A DNA stretch of 64,000 nt from NCBI GenBank assembly GCA_046341775.1, contig JBKDQQ010000084.1, positions 19,463 to 83,462 on the forward strand. Reading direction: 5' to 3'. Below, one piece after another: positions 37,934-49,328 of this stretch (position 1 is its first letter; every line of letters starts with the position of its first letter). The notes below the pieces were generated by a model. It was not told where the DNA came from and searched no databases. It was given only the letters and a program-made list of their open reading frames with translations. Made by a program: the position numbers and the translations under genes. The stretch is from SXXH01 sp041165735 (GTDB lineage: Bacteria; Planctomycetota; UBA1135; GCA-002686595).

Positions 37934-40048
37934 ATGAGGTCGCGCGCCCTTGGCACCCTGCTCTTCATCCTCGCGCTCGCCTGCGCCCTGTGGCTCCGGC
38001 CCGACGGCGAGCGGCACGCCGTGGCACCCGTGGCACCCGTGGCATCCGGCGCGACGGACGGGGCTTCGCCGAAGCCGCTCCTCGCTCCGCTCGAGGAGCC
38101 CATCGTCCCGAGGCGCGCCGAAGCCGAGCCGTCCACCGACTCCGCCGCGCCCTCGCGCGGCGCGGCCTCGGGCCACGAGGTCGCCCTGCGCGTCGTGGAC
38201 GCGAGCGGCGCGCCGCTCGTCGGGGCGCGCGTGGTGCTGTTCGAGGAACCCTTCCCCTCTTGGACGGCCCGGCCGGAGGAGGCCACCGACGAGTCGGGCA
38301 TGGCGCGCTTCGCGCGTCGCGGCGCGGGTCCGTACCACTACGCGGTGCGCCATGCCGGCCACGCGGCGACGCGCCTCGGTCCGCTGACGACGCTCGGGAC
38401 GCACGAGCTCGTGCTGCAACCCGCGGCCGCGTTGCGCGTGCGACTGGTCGACGAGCTGGACTCCAGCGCGATCGACGGCGTGGAGGTGCTGCTGGCGCCG
38501 GAGTCCTTCGCCACGCTCGCCCAGGGCGAAGCGGCGCTCGAGACGACCAAGGGAGGCGAGTGCGACTTCGAGTCGCTGCTGCCGGGCAAGTACAGGCTGC
38601 ACGCCTCGACGCCAGCGCGCTGGATTCCCGTCTCCATGGAATTGCACATCGGGCCCGGCCGCGCGGAGCAGGAGCTGCGCGCGCGCCGCGGCAGGCTGGC
38701 GCGTGGCCACGTGGTGGACGAAGACGGCGACTATGTGGCGGAAGCGAGCATCGTGCTGGCGCAGCGCGACCGCCGCCACCCCGTCACGGATGGATACGGG
38801 CGCTTCGAACTGGCGGTCGGCGGCGTCGGCGAGCTGGTGCGCGTCGAGCATCACGACCACCCCGCCGTGGAGGTCCAGGTGCCCCACCTGGCCTTCGCGC
38901 CGCTCGAGGCGGGCGAGGCGCCGCGTTGGCGCATCGCGCTGGAGTCCGCGGCGGCGGCGAGCTTCCGGGTCGTGGATGCGAGCGGACGCGCGCGTCCCGG
39001 GGCGCGCGCCACGATCCACGAACGCGGCGCGACGCGCGGCCGCGAGGCGCACGTCGACTCGTCGGGCATGCTGACCGCCTATCGCCTGCGACGCGGCGTC
39101 GAGCACGTGGTCGTCGTGCGCGCCCCGGGCTGCGCCACGCTCGTGCGCGCCTTCGAATCGCCGCGCGAACCGCATAGGCACCTGGGGGACCTCGTGCTCG
39201 ACACGCGTCCAGCCCGCTTGACGGTCCTCGTGCGCGCCAAGTCAGGCGCGCCGCTGGCGGACGCGCGCGTCGATCTGCAGGAAGCCGCGTCGCTCGACGT
39301 GTCGAGCCTCGCGGGCTGGCGGCGCTCGGCGACCTCCAACCACGCGGGACTCGTCGTGTTCGAGGACTTGGCGGCCGGCGGCACCATCGTCGAGGCGTGG
39401 CCCCTCAACTCGCACGCGCCTTGCTCCGCGAAGTTCGAACTGGCCGCGGGCGAGGATCGACGCCTCGAACTCGTGGCCGAGCACGGCGGGGCGCTGCGCG
39501 GCTTCGTGGTTGGCGCCGATGGCGTCCCGATCGCCCAGGCGGAGGTGTTCGTGACGCCAGCGGAGGAGCATCTCGATTGGCCGCGCGCCTCGACCTCCAC
39601 GGCGGCCGACGGCACCTGGGTGGTGGACGGCTTGCGCGAAGGCGGCGACCACCACATCCATGTCTCTCCGCCGACGCCCGCGGCCGACGGGCGAGAAGCG
39701 ACGCGCAAGGCTTGGCGGGGCGGAGTCTTCGGTCCCATGCGCCCGGGCCCCGAGACGATCCGCGTCGAACTCGAGCCGCTGCCCTGGCGCGTGCTCGCCT
39801 TCGTCGACGCGGCTGGCAATCCGCTCGCCGACCTCGAGGTGCGCGTGGCGCCGCCGCCGATCGAGGACGATTCGGAGGCGAACGATCCGGCCCGCCCGCG
39901 GGCCCTCGCGGTGGTCTCGGCCCCCGATGGAACGGCGCGCGTCGCATGGCCCGACGACACGCCCATGGTCGTCGAGCCGCGCGGACGGGCCGCGCAGACC
40001 CTGTCGTGGAGCGCGGCGCAGGAACGCATCGTCGTGCGCCTGCCCTGA
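37934..40048 (+). CDS. Secreted protein with carboxypeptidase-regulatory-like repeats
   Basis: 704 residues: a membrane or signal segment (about 5-20, A-L-G-T-L-L-F-I-L-A-L-A), a Pro/Ala linker with a V-A-P-V-A-P-V-A repeat, then several beta-sandwich modules of the CarboxypepD_reg type, recognisable by V-V-D-A-S-G-A-P-L-V-G-A-R-V, V-D-E-D-G-D-Y-V-A-E-A, V-D-A-S-G-R-A-R-P-G-A-R and G-A-D-G-V-P-I-A-Q-A-E-V. Such modules usually act as structural or binding parts of exported proteins. No enzymatic domain is visible. It is a single gene, with the convergent unknown secreted protein 34 bp away. Confidence 0.8.
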   Translation: MRSRALGTLLFILALACALWLRPDGERHAVAPVAPVASGATDGASPKPLLAPLEEPIVPRRAEAEPSTDSAAPSRGAASGHEVALRVVDASGAPLVGARVVLFEEPFPSWTARPEEATDESGMARFARRGAGPYHYAVRHAGHAATRLGPLTTLGTHELVLQPAAALRVRLVDELDSSAIDGVEVLLAPESFATLAQGEAALETTKGGECDFESLLPGKYRLHASTPARWIPVSMELHIGPGRAEQELRARRGRLARGHVVDEDGDYVAEASIVLAQRDRRHPVTDGYGRFELAVGGVGELVRVEHHDHPAVEVQVPHLAFAPLEAGEAPRWRIALESAAAASFRVVDASGRARPGARATIHERGATRGREAHVDSSGMLTAYRLRRGVEHVVVVRAPGCATLVRAFESPREPHRHLGDLVLDTRPARLTVLVRAKSGAPLADARVDLQEAASLDVSSLAGWRRSATSNHAGLVVFEDLAAGGTIVEAWPLNSHAPCSAKFELAAGEDRRLELVAEHGGALRGFVVGADGVPIAQAEVFVTPAEEHLDWPRASTSTAADGTWVVDGLREGGDHHIHVSPPTPAADGREATRKAWRGGVFGPMRPGPETIRVELEPLPWRVLAFVDAAGNPLADLEVRVAPPPIEDDSEANDPARPRALAVVSAPDGTARVAWPDDTPMVVEPRGRAAQTLSWSAAQERIVVRLP

Positions 40049-40082
40049 GGATCGCGGGCCGGCGTCCGCCACTCCGCGCCGC

Positions 40083-41696
40083 TCAATACGCGGCGCGATG
40101 CAAGGCTTCGAGCATGTCCCAATCCTTGGCTGTCCAGTCCGCCATGGCCTCCTCCACCGCCTTGCGCGCCAGTTCCTCCTTGCGCGGAGCCCACTGGCGC
40201 CGGCGCTCGCCGGCGATGATCGCCTCGCGGGCGTCGGCGGACGGGTTCGCCGCGGCGCACGCCGCGTCCACCGCCTGGCGCTCGCGTTCCACGCCCCGCG
40301 CCAGGCACGCAAGCAGGTTCGGGAGCAGGTTGGAGGCGGGCTTCTTGCCGCGCGTCGCCGGACCACTCAGCGTCCGCAGCAGTTGGGATGCGTGGCAGGA
40401 CTGCTCCGCGTGACCGACGACCCTCGCGCCATCGTGGCTGGACTCGGGATAGGGACGAGTCAGGATCTCGCGCGCCGGGAGGATGCGATCCTTGGCCGAT
40501 GCCGTCCGAATGCCGGTCTTCTCGCGGTCGAGCGGTTCCAAGCTCGCGCCGCCCTTGGCGCGCATGGACATGGCGATGGTGCCCAGCCCGAGCGACATCC
40601 ACCCGGGCAGCACGGCCTGCAGGTCCGGATCGCGGTCGGCGAACCACGCATCGAGGACGCCGCGCCCCGCCAGATCGTGGGCCCACTCGTCCTCGCCACC
40701 GCCGCCTGTGCAGCTGACGACGGAGAACGGCATCGATTGCAGTTCGCGACGCGACTCGAACTCGCCCCGCCACTCGCCACGGCGACTCAGCTCGAAGCGC
40801 AAGTCGGGATGCAGGGTCACCACCACGGGGCGACCAGCCTTGCCGCGGACGTGGGCCCCGAACACCCCTTCGAGCCATCCTTGCAGGGCGACCATGTCGC
40901 GCAGCAACTCCTTCGCCGGTCCGGCTCCGCCGGTGTGGACCACCCGCAGGTCCTTCTCGACCAGCAGCTTCCAACCAGGAGGGAGCGCCGCCTTGGTCCA
41001 GTCGTCGATGGCCTGCGACTGCTCCGCCAGGCTGCGGGCGAACTCGACCGGCGTGGAACCCGAGAGAGGCCGGCCCAGGATCGCCGGACGCGGAGGTGCG
41101 AGATCGAGGCTCGATCGTCCGTCCTCCACCAGCTTCAGGCTGGCCACCGCGCCAGCCAGCGCGCCTTCGGCTTCCACGCGATTGGTCGGCGTGCAGCGCA
41201 GCTGGAACACCAGCTCCAGGTCGCCGAAGCGACAAGCGCGCGCGAGCAGCAGCCGCTGCGGCGTGCCGTTGGCGTCGCCATAGAGCACGCACTCGAAGCC
41301 TTGGCAGTCGAAGCCCGTGGCCGCGACGGCGCCCTTGGACGCGAGCTGGATCCCGGGCAGTTCGGCGGCGAGCAGCGCGGCGTGGTTCGGATGCACGCGC
41401 TCGATGGCGGGGTGGCCGGCGCCCTTCGCGAAGGCGAGCACGTCCAGCACGCTGTGGCAATGGTCGCGCATGGTGGGCTCGCCGCCCGATTGCCCGGCGT
41501 AGAGATGCGGCTTGGACGCGTTCGAGATCCATCGGCCGACATGGTGGACCTCGTGCAGCATGACCGGCAGGCGATCCCAACCCTTGGGCGGCTGGAAGCT
41601 GAAAGGCGGCTGCGCGGGAGCTTCGCTCCCCGGGCTGGACGACATGGCGGGCGCCGCGAGCAGGCAAGCGACCAAGGACAGGAGTAGTCGGCGCAT
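40083..41696 (-). CDS. Secreted protein of unknown function
   Basis: 537 residues with a clear signal peptide (M-R-R-L-L-L-S-L-V-A-C-L-L-A-A-P-A). I do not recognise a family. Residues about 30-195 form one region (G-W-D-R-L-P, then H-E-V-H-H at about 48-52). Residues about 215-540 form another, with L-R-D-M-V-A-L-Q-G-W-L-E-G-V-F-G and P-V-V-V-T-L-H-P-D-L-R-F-E-L, faintly like the DUF1570 protease-related exported proteins. H-E-V-H-H spells a zinc-protease motif but sits near the N-terminus without the expected downstream Glu, so I do not call it a protease. Codon use is like its neighbours. Confidence 0.65.
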   Translation of the reverse strand: MRRLLLSLVACLLAAPAMSSSPGSEAPAQPPFSFQPPKGWDRLPVMLHEVHHVGRWISNASKPHLYAGQSGGEPTMRDHCHSVLDVLAFAKGAGHPAIERVHPNHAALLAAELPGIQLASKGAVAATGFDCQGFECVLYGDANGTPQRLLLARACRFGDLELVFQLRCTPTNRVEAEGALAGAVASLKLVEDGRSSLDLAPPRPAILGRPLSGSTPVEFARSLAEQSQAIDDWTKAALPPGWKLLVEKDLRVVHTGGAGPAKELLRDMVALQGWLEGVFGAHVRGKAGRPVVVTLHPDLRFELSRRGEWRGEFESRRELQSMPFSVVSCTGGGGEDEWAHDLAGRGVLDAWFADRDPDLQAVLPGWMSLGLGTIAMSMRAKGGASLEPLDREKTGIRTASAKDRILPAREILTRPYPESSHDGARVVGHAEQSCHASQLLRTLSGPATRGKKPASNLLPNLLACLARGVERERQAVDAACAAANPSADAREAIIAGERRRQWAPRKEELARKAVEEAMADWTAKDWDMLEALHRAAY

Positions 41697-41707
41697 GATT
41701 CGACCGC

Positions 41708-41713
41708 AGCATA
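41708..41713 (-). promoter_or_regulatory. Candidate -10 box 11 nt before the ATG at 41696
   Basis: TATGCT on the minus strand, five of six matches to TATAAT at the key outer bases, then 11 nt and ATG, with no Shine-Dalgarno sequence. Confidence 0.35.
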
Positions 41714-41837
41714 GCGCACCAGCGAGCCATGCGACGCCACGCGGCCGCGGACCTGCTGGACGACACGGGCGTGCCGGCTAGCGCGCGATCGTCGGGGCTT
41801 CAGGCCGGATGCGGGATCGACGCCAAGCTCGTGCAGT

Positions 41838-42665
41838 TCACGATGCCTTGGCGCGCAGGTCGACGATGAAGCGCGCGGCCGCGGCGTACATGGCGAGCGA
41901 GACCATGCCGCGCGCGACGGCGGCGACGCCGGGCACGTGCACCAGTTGGATGCCGAGCGCGGCGCCCAAGGCCGCGCCCAGGGCCAGCGGAAGCGCGCGC
42001 GAACCCTCGAGCGTGCCGTCGCGCCGGTAGAGCGCCACGCTCGTCCAAGCGGTGGCGGTCGACATCGCGAGGCTCGCCGCGCGCGCACCCAAGTAGCCGA
42101 GCCCGGGCACGAGATAGAGCAGCCCCGGCACGGCCACCAATCCGCCGCCGATCCCGAGCAGCGGCGCGAGCACGCCGGAGACGAATCCGACGAGCGCGAT
42201 CCACAGCGCCTCGGCGAGGTCGAGTTCCAACGCGGCCGGGACTCCTCGCGCGTCGGGCTCCGCCTGCGCCGCGTCGACGAGCACCCAGGTGCCGACGAGC
42301 AGCAGCAACGCCACGAACAACTGCTTCAGGGCACGCGTCGACAGCCGCCGTCCGACGGCGTAGCCGAGCCAGGTGCCGCCCAACGCGCTCGGCACGAGCA
42401 GGCACAAGGTCGCGGCGTGGAAGGCGCGCTGCGGGTGGAAGGACTCGAACAGCGTGGCGCTCGTCGTGGAGGCCGCGACGAGCACCAACGAGTTCGCCAC
42501 CGCCCGCTGCATCGGCAAGTGGAACCCGAAGGCGAGGATCGGGACGGCGAAGACGCCGCCGCCGATGCCGCACAAGGCGCTGTAGCAACCGAGCAGCACT
42601 CCGAGCACCGCCAGCACGGCGGACTTGGGGGACGCGCGGCCCGGTGCGACGACGGGCTCGACCAT
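41838..42665 (-). CDS. TauE/SafE-family permease
   Basis: 275-residue inner-membrane protein with about seven or eight hydrophobic segments in two similar halves. Each half opens with the family motif G-I-G-G-G (A-L-C-G-I-G-G-G-V-F-A-V-P and L-L-G-I-G-G-G-L-V-A-V-P). Members carry sulfonates, sulfite, sulfoacetate or related organic anions, usually outward; the substrate here is unknown. ATG at 42665 leaves about 12 residues before the first membrane helix; GACAAT lies 8 nt upstream. It is divergent from the M16 peptidase. Confidence 0.88.
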   Translation of the reverse strand: MVEPVVAPGRASPKSAVLAVLGVLLGCYSALCGIGGGVFAVPILAFGFHLPMQRAVANSLVLVAASTTSATLFESFHPQRAFHAATLCLLVPSALGGTWLGYAVGRRLSTRALKQLFVALLLLVGTWVLVDAAQAEPDARGVPAALELDLAEALWIALVGFVSGVLAPLLGIGGGLVAVPGLLYLVPGLGYLGARAASLAMSTATAWTSVALYRRDGTLEGSRALPLALGAALGAALGIQLVHVPGVAAVARGMVSLAMYAAAARFIVDLRAKAS

Positions 42666-42673
42666 GGCGCTCG

Positions 42674-42679
42674 ATTGTC
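42674..42679 (-). promoter_or_regulatory. Candidate -10 box 8 nt before the permease ATG
   Basis: GACAAT on the minus strand, then 8 nt to the ATG at 42665. It is a weaker match than the other short-spaced boxes. Confidence 0.25.
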
Positions 42680-42790
42680 CGCGCCCCGCGGCGCGAGGCA
42701 ACCGGGGAACCGGCCCTTCGCGGCAGCGGCCGGCCTTCGCGCGGCGCCGGGCGCTATCCTCTGCGCCGCGGCGAAAGGCCGTTGCCAACC

Positions 42791-45727
<2,937 letters not shown>

Positions 45728-45769
45728 GGACGCGCGCCGCCGCGGGGGGCGCCGCCTGGACGGGAGCGG

Positions 45770-45802
45770 GGGCGCGGCGGGGAATCCATCCCCGCCGCGC
45801 CC
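45770..45802. terminator. Bidirectional GC hairpin between convergent peptidase genes
   Basis: GGGCGCGGCGGGGA (45770-45783) pairs fully with TCCCCGCCGCGCCC (45789-45802) around a 5-nt loop. It lies between the M16 gene end (45727) and the S9 peptidase end (45853) and could serve both. There is no T-tract. Confidence 0.6.
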
Positions 45803-45818
45803 GCGCGCATCGCGCCCT

Positions 45819-45836
45819 TGTCAAGTCTGCTTGACA
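45819..45836 (-). terminator. Second small hairpin after the S9 peptidase gene
   Basis: TGTCAAG (45819-45825), loop TCTG, CTTGACA (45830-45836), 16 bp beyond the S9 stop on the minus strand. It is less GC-rich than the neighbouring hairpin. Confidence 0.4.
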
Positions 45837-45852
45837 GGAGCGCCCGACGACT

Positions 45853-47898
45853 TCAAGGCTTCCACTTGGCGGTCCCCGGCGCGGTCCAGCGGCCGAGCCA
45901 CTCGAGCACCGTCTCGTGCCACTGGATCGAGTTGTGCGGCTTGAGGATCCAATGGTTCTCGTCGGGGAAGTGCAGGAAGCGGCTGGGGATCCCGCGGCGC
46001 TGCAAGGCGGTGTAGGTGCTCATGCCCTGCGTGTCGACCACGCGGAAGTCGTTGGCGCCGTGGATCACCAAGGTCGGCGTGGCCCACTTGTCGACATGGT
46101 CGATGGGATTGTGCTTCGCGTAGCTTTCGGGCGCCGTCCAGGGCGTGCCGCCGCGCTCCCACTCGGGGAACCACAGTTCCTCGGTGTCGTAGTACGCCAT
46201 GCGCTCGTCGATGTTGCCGGCGTGGCACACCAGCGCGCGGAAGCGGTCGGTCTGGCCGTTGATCCAGTTGATCATGTAGCCGCCGTAGCTCGCGCCCAGC
46301 GCCACGCAGCGGTCCTTGTCGAGGAACGGGAACTGCTCCAGCGCCGCGTCGAGCCCCTTCATCAGGTCCTCGTAGGGCGCGCCGCCCCAGTCGCCGTTGA
46401 TCGCGTCGGTGAAGGTCTGCCCGTAGCCGGTCGATCCGTGGAAGTCGACCATCACCGCCGCGTAGCCGGCGCCCGCGTAGGCCTGCGGGTTCCAGCGGTA
46501 GTGGAAGTGGTCGCCGAAGCTGCCCTGCGGGCCGCCGTGGATCAGGTAGGCGACCGGGTAGGTCTTCTTCGGATCGAAGTCGACCGGCTTGACGAGGAAG
46601 GCGTGCACGGGCTCGTTCCTGTGGCCGAGGAAGGTGAACTGCTGGTAGTCGCCCATGCGCGCCGCAGCGAGCTGCTTGGCGTTGTGCGCGGTCAGCGCGC
46701 GCACGTCGCCGCCGGACAGGTCGCAGCTGCGCACCTCGACCGGCGACCTGAGGTTGTCGTGCAGGTGCACGAGGCGCCCTCCCGCCACGCGCGGCGCCGC
46801 GTTCGAGCCCTTCGACAGCACGCGCCGCACCGCGCCGGTCTCGGCGTCGACCTGGAAGATGCTCTTGTGGCCCATGTCGTCGGCCGAGCACCAGATCGAC
46901 TTGCCGTCGCCCGACCAGGCGATCTCGTCCGGCGAACGATCCCAATCGAGCGTGATTTCGCGGCCTTGGAAGGTCTTGGCGTCGACGACGGCGATGGCGC
47001 GCCGATCCGACTCGTAGCCCGGACGCCGCATGCGCAGGTACGCGAGGCGCGTTCCATCGGGCGAGTGCGCCGGATTGCCGTCCCAGGCCGGGTTCGACTC
47101 TGTCACCGTGGAGATCACGCCGATCTCCGCGAGGCGCACCCGGAAGAGGTTCGTGTCGTAGGCCCATGCCGCGTCGCCGGTGTAGAGCAGGCTGGCGAAG
47201 ACGACCTCGGATCCGTCGGGCTTGATGGAGACCTCCTCCATCCCGCCGAAGGGCTTGTTCGGCACGTCGCCCTCGAATCCCGGGACGATGTCGCGCGTCG
47301 GCTTGCCCTCCTCCCACAGGAACAAGTGCGAGCGGCGGCCGTCCTCCCACGAGTCCCAGTGGCGGAAGAGCAGCGTGTCGTACACGCGTCCCGAACCGCG
47401 CTGCTTGGCGACGCGCTCGTCCTCCTCGACGCTCTTGCGCAACGAGTCCGCGCCCTCGTGCCTCGGCCAGACCTCCATGGCGAGCAGCAGCCGTCCGTCG
47501 CCGGGGAACGGCATGAATCCCTCCACGTCCAGCGGCTCGCTGGTCACCTGCCGCGGCGCTCCGCCCTCGAGCGGCACGCTCCACACCTGGCTCTTGCCGG
47601 ACTCGCGCGAGAGGAACAACACGCTCTTGCCGTCGTGCGCGAACCTGCCGCCCACCTCCGAACCGGGGAGGCTCGTCAGGCGGCGCGGTTCGCCGCCGGC
47701 GACGGGCACGAGCCACAGGTCGCTCGCGCCGCGGTTCTTCTCGAGGTCGGTGGAGCGCAGGTTGTACAGCGCCCGCGTCCCGTCCTTGGAGACGACCAGG
47801 TCCGACACGCGGTCCATGGCCAGCATGTCGTGCACGGAGAAGGGATGCGTGGAGCCGGCTTGCGCCGCGGATGTAGCCAGGAGCAGGGAGATGAGCAT
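45853..47898 (-). CDS. S9-family prolyl oligopeptidase-like peptidase, secreted
   Basis: 681 residues with a short signal peptide (M-L-I-S-L-L-L-A-T-S-A-A-Q-A). The N-terminal half is a beta-propeller (WD40-like PD40 segments such as A-H-S-P-D-G-T-R-L-A-Y-L). The C-terminal alpha/beta hydrolase has the nucleophile Ser in G-A-S-Y-G-G-Y-M, Asp in G-A-N-D-F-R-V and His in D-E-N-H-W-I, in the acylaminoacyl/dipeptidyl-peptidase style; H-G-G-P-Q-G forms the oxyanion region. ATG at 47898 gives the signal peptide directly; longer readings add an Arg-rich stretch. TACGAT lies 44 nt upstream. It probably cleaves short peptides outside the cytoplasm. Confidence 0.92.
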   Translation of the reverse strand: MLISLLLATSAAQAGSTHPFSVHDMLAMDRVSDLVVSKDGTRALYNLRSTDLEKNRGASDLWLVPVAGGEPRRLTSLPGSEVGGRFAHDGKSVLFLSRESGKSQVWSVPLEGGAPRQVTSEPLDVEGFMPFPGDGRLLLAMEVWPRHEGADSLRKSVEEDERVAKQRGSGRVYDTLLFRHWDSWEDGRRSHLFLWEEGKPTRDIVPGFEGDVPNKPFGGMEEVSIKPDGSEVVFASLLYTGDAAWAYDTNLFRVRLAEIGVISTVTESNPAWDGNPAHSPDGTRLAYLRMRRPGYESDRRAIAVVDAKTFQGREITLDWDRSPDEIAWSGDGKSIWCSADDMGHKSIFQVDAETGAVRRVLSKGSNAAPRVAGGRLVHLHDNLRSPVEVRSCDLSGGDVRALTAHNAKQLAAARMGDYQQFTFLGHRNEPVHAFLVKPVDFDPKKTYPVAYLIHGGPQGSFGDHFHYRWNPQAYAGAGYAAVMVDFHGSTGYGQTFTDAINGDWGGAPYEDLMKGLDAALEQFPFLDKDRCVALGASYGGYMINWINGQTDRFRALVCHAGNIDERMAYYDTEELWFPEWERGGTPWTAPESYAKHNPIDHVDKWATPTLVIHGANDFRVVDTQGMSTYTALQRRGIPSRFLHFPDENHWILKPHNSIQWHETVLEWLGRWTAPGTAKWKP

Positions 47899-48049
47899 CG
47901 TGGGTGCCTCGCCACGGGCCACCACGGCCCGAAGGGGCGCAGATCGTAGCGACCTCCAACGCGCGAGCGGCGAGCCGCTCGCGCGCGACCCGCCGCCCAC
48001 CGCCCACCGCCCATCCCGCGTCGTCCGGTCAGCCCGCCTCGCGCGTCGC

Positions 48050-49084
48050 TCAGCGCATGCCGCGCGCCTCGGTCTCGATGCGCGCGATGCGCGCCAACAA
48101 CACGCGGGCGTCGCTCGCGGCGGCGGTGCCGTCGTGGTCCGCGCAGATCGCCTCCATGCGCGCCTTGGCGACGCCGCGCTCGCGGCCCCTGGTCAGCTGC
48201 ATGGCACGCGCGTCGCGCACCTGGCGCTGCGCCTTGAGGACGCGCTGCGCGGCGCGGTCCGCCTCGAGGCCGGCGAGCCGCTCGAGGACCTGCGCCCGGC
48301 GAGCGTCGCCCAACAAGGCCTTCTGCAGCTCGGCGCCGCGCGCCGCCACCGCCAGCCAATCGCCTTCCGCGGCGGCGCGCTCGAACAGCTCGAGCTTGCC
48401 GTCCAGTTGCCGCTCGACCTTCGCCGCCAGCGCCGCGGCCGCGTCCACGCCGCGGGCGCGCTCGATGGCCTTCGTCCATTCGCCGCGACGCAACGCCTGG
48501 CGCACCCCGTCGAGTCCGCCCTTCCACGCGTGCATGGGTTCGGCGAAGGCCTCGGCGAGGGCCGCCTCGAGCACCTTGCCTTCGAGCCGCAGCACGTCGC
48601 CGCGCCACACGATGCGTCCGTTCGCGTCCGCCAGCACGGCCTCGCAGCGCCGCTGCGGATCGACGACGTCGAGCAGGTCCCCGTGCTCGTCGACGGCCCA
48701 CGCGCACTCGACGCGGTTGACTTCCATCCAGCGCCCGGCCGGCTGCTCGCGATCGCCGGTGACGCACAGCACGTCGAGGCCGGCCGCCGCGTGCGCCTCG
48801 CGCAGTTCCTCGAGCCGCGGGGCTTGGCGTTCGCAGCGCCGGCAGACCTCGGTGGTGATCTCCATGGCCCATGCGGCGTGCCGCACGAGGTCGACGTCGC
48901 GGTCCGGGTGGAAGGCCTTGACGAGCATCGCGCGGCCCAGGAAGTCGTGGCGGGCGCCACCGGCGGGCGCATGCATGGCCGCGAGGCGCGGTTCCAGCGG
49001 CAAGCATTGGCGCTGGGCGTCGGCGGCGCCGGCGAGCAGGGTCGCGAGTCCGATGGCGGCGAGGAGGAGCTGCTGGATCTTCAT
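48050..49084 (-). CDS. Secreted thioredoxin-like protein with C-R-R-C
   Basis: 344 residues. Signal peptide at 1-23 (L-L-L-A-A-I-G-L-A-T-L-L-A-G-A-A-D-A). A thioredoxin/TlpA-like domain follows, with the redox pair in E-V-C-R-R-C-E-R-Q-A-P-R-L and the family continuation L-D-V-L-C-V-T-G-D. The C-terminal half is Ala/Arg/Glu-rich helix that can be lined up with the gene upstream at 49329-50300 (V-L-K-A-Q-R-Q-V-R-D-A-R-A against V-A-K-A-Q-K-K-V-R-D-L-R-A). These are tandem paralogues, and the first Cys here aligns with the in-frame TGA of the other. C-R-R-C is unusual beside C-G-P-C and could raise the redox potential. The partner is unknown. Confidence 0.8.
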   Translation of the reverse strand: MKIQQLLLAAIGLATLLAGAADAQRQCLPLEPRLAAMHAPAGGARHDFLGRAMLVKAFHPDRDVDLVRHAAWAMEITTEVCRRCERQAPRLEELREAHAAAGLDVLCVTGDREQPAGRWMEVNRVECAWAVDEHGDLLDVVDPQRRCEAVLADANGRIVWRGDVLRLEGKVLEAALAEAFAEPMHAWKGGLDGVRQALRRGEWTKAIERARGVDAAAALAAKVERQLDGKLELFERAAAEGDWLAVAARGAELQKALLGDARRAQVLERLAGLEADRAAQRVLKAQRQVRDARAMQLTRGRERGVAKARMEAICADHDGTAAASDARVLLARIARIETEARGMR

Positions 49085-49250
49085 GGCGGGAGGGCGCGGA
49101 CGGCGAGCGCAAGATCGCGCTGCGCGCGTCCACTCCCGAAGCGCCCGAGGTGCCGATTCCTCGCGAGGATTCCGCCGAGATCCGCGACGAGGACACGAGG
49201 CGCTCCGCCGCCGGCGCCGGACGAGGACACGCCGCCATGAGGACGCAAAG

Positions 49251-49287
49251 CCGCCGCCCCCACCGGTCGGACCGGCGGGGGCGGCGG
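49251..49287 (-). terminator. Long GC hairpin after the selenoprotein candidate
   Basis: The arms 49251-49267 and 49271-49287 pair over 17 positions with one mismatch around a CGG loop. It lies 41 bp past the stop at 49329 and before the paralogue at 49084, so the two thioredoxin-like genes are probably separate transcripts or attenuated. Confidence 0.5.
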
Positions 49288-49328
49288 GATGGCGCGGGGC
49301 GCCCGGCGAGCGGCTTGCGCCGCGCGCC

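Noticed and set aside
41534..41560. H-E-V-H-H zinc-protease motif in the unknown secreted protein (40083-41696)
   Set aside because: It lies about 50 residues from the N-terminus with no following Glu or His ligand in a plausible context, and the rest does not look like a protease domain.
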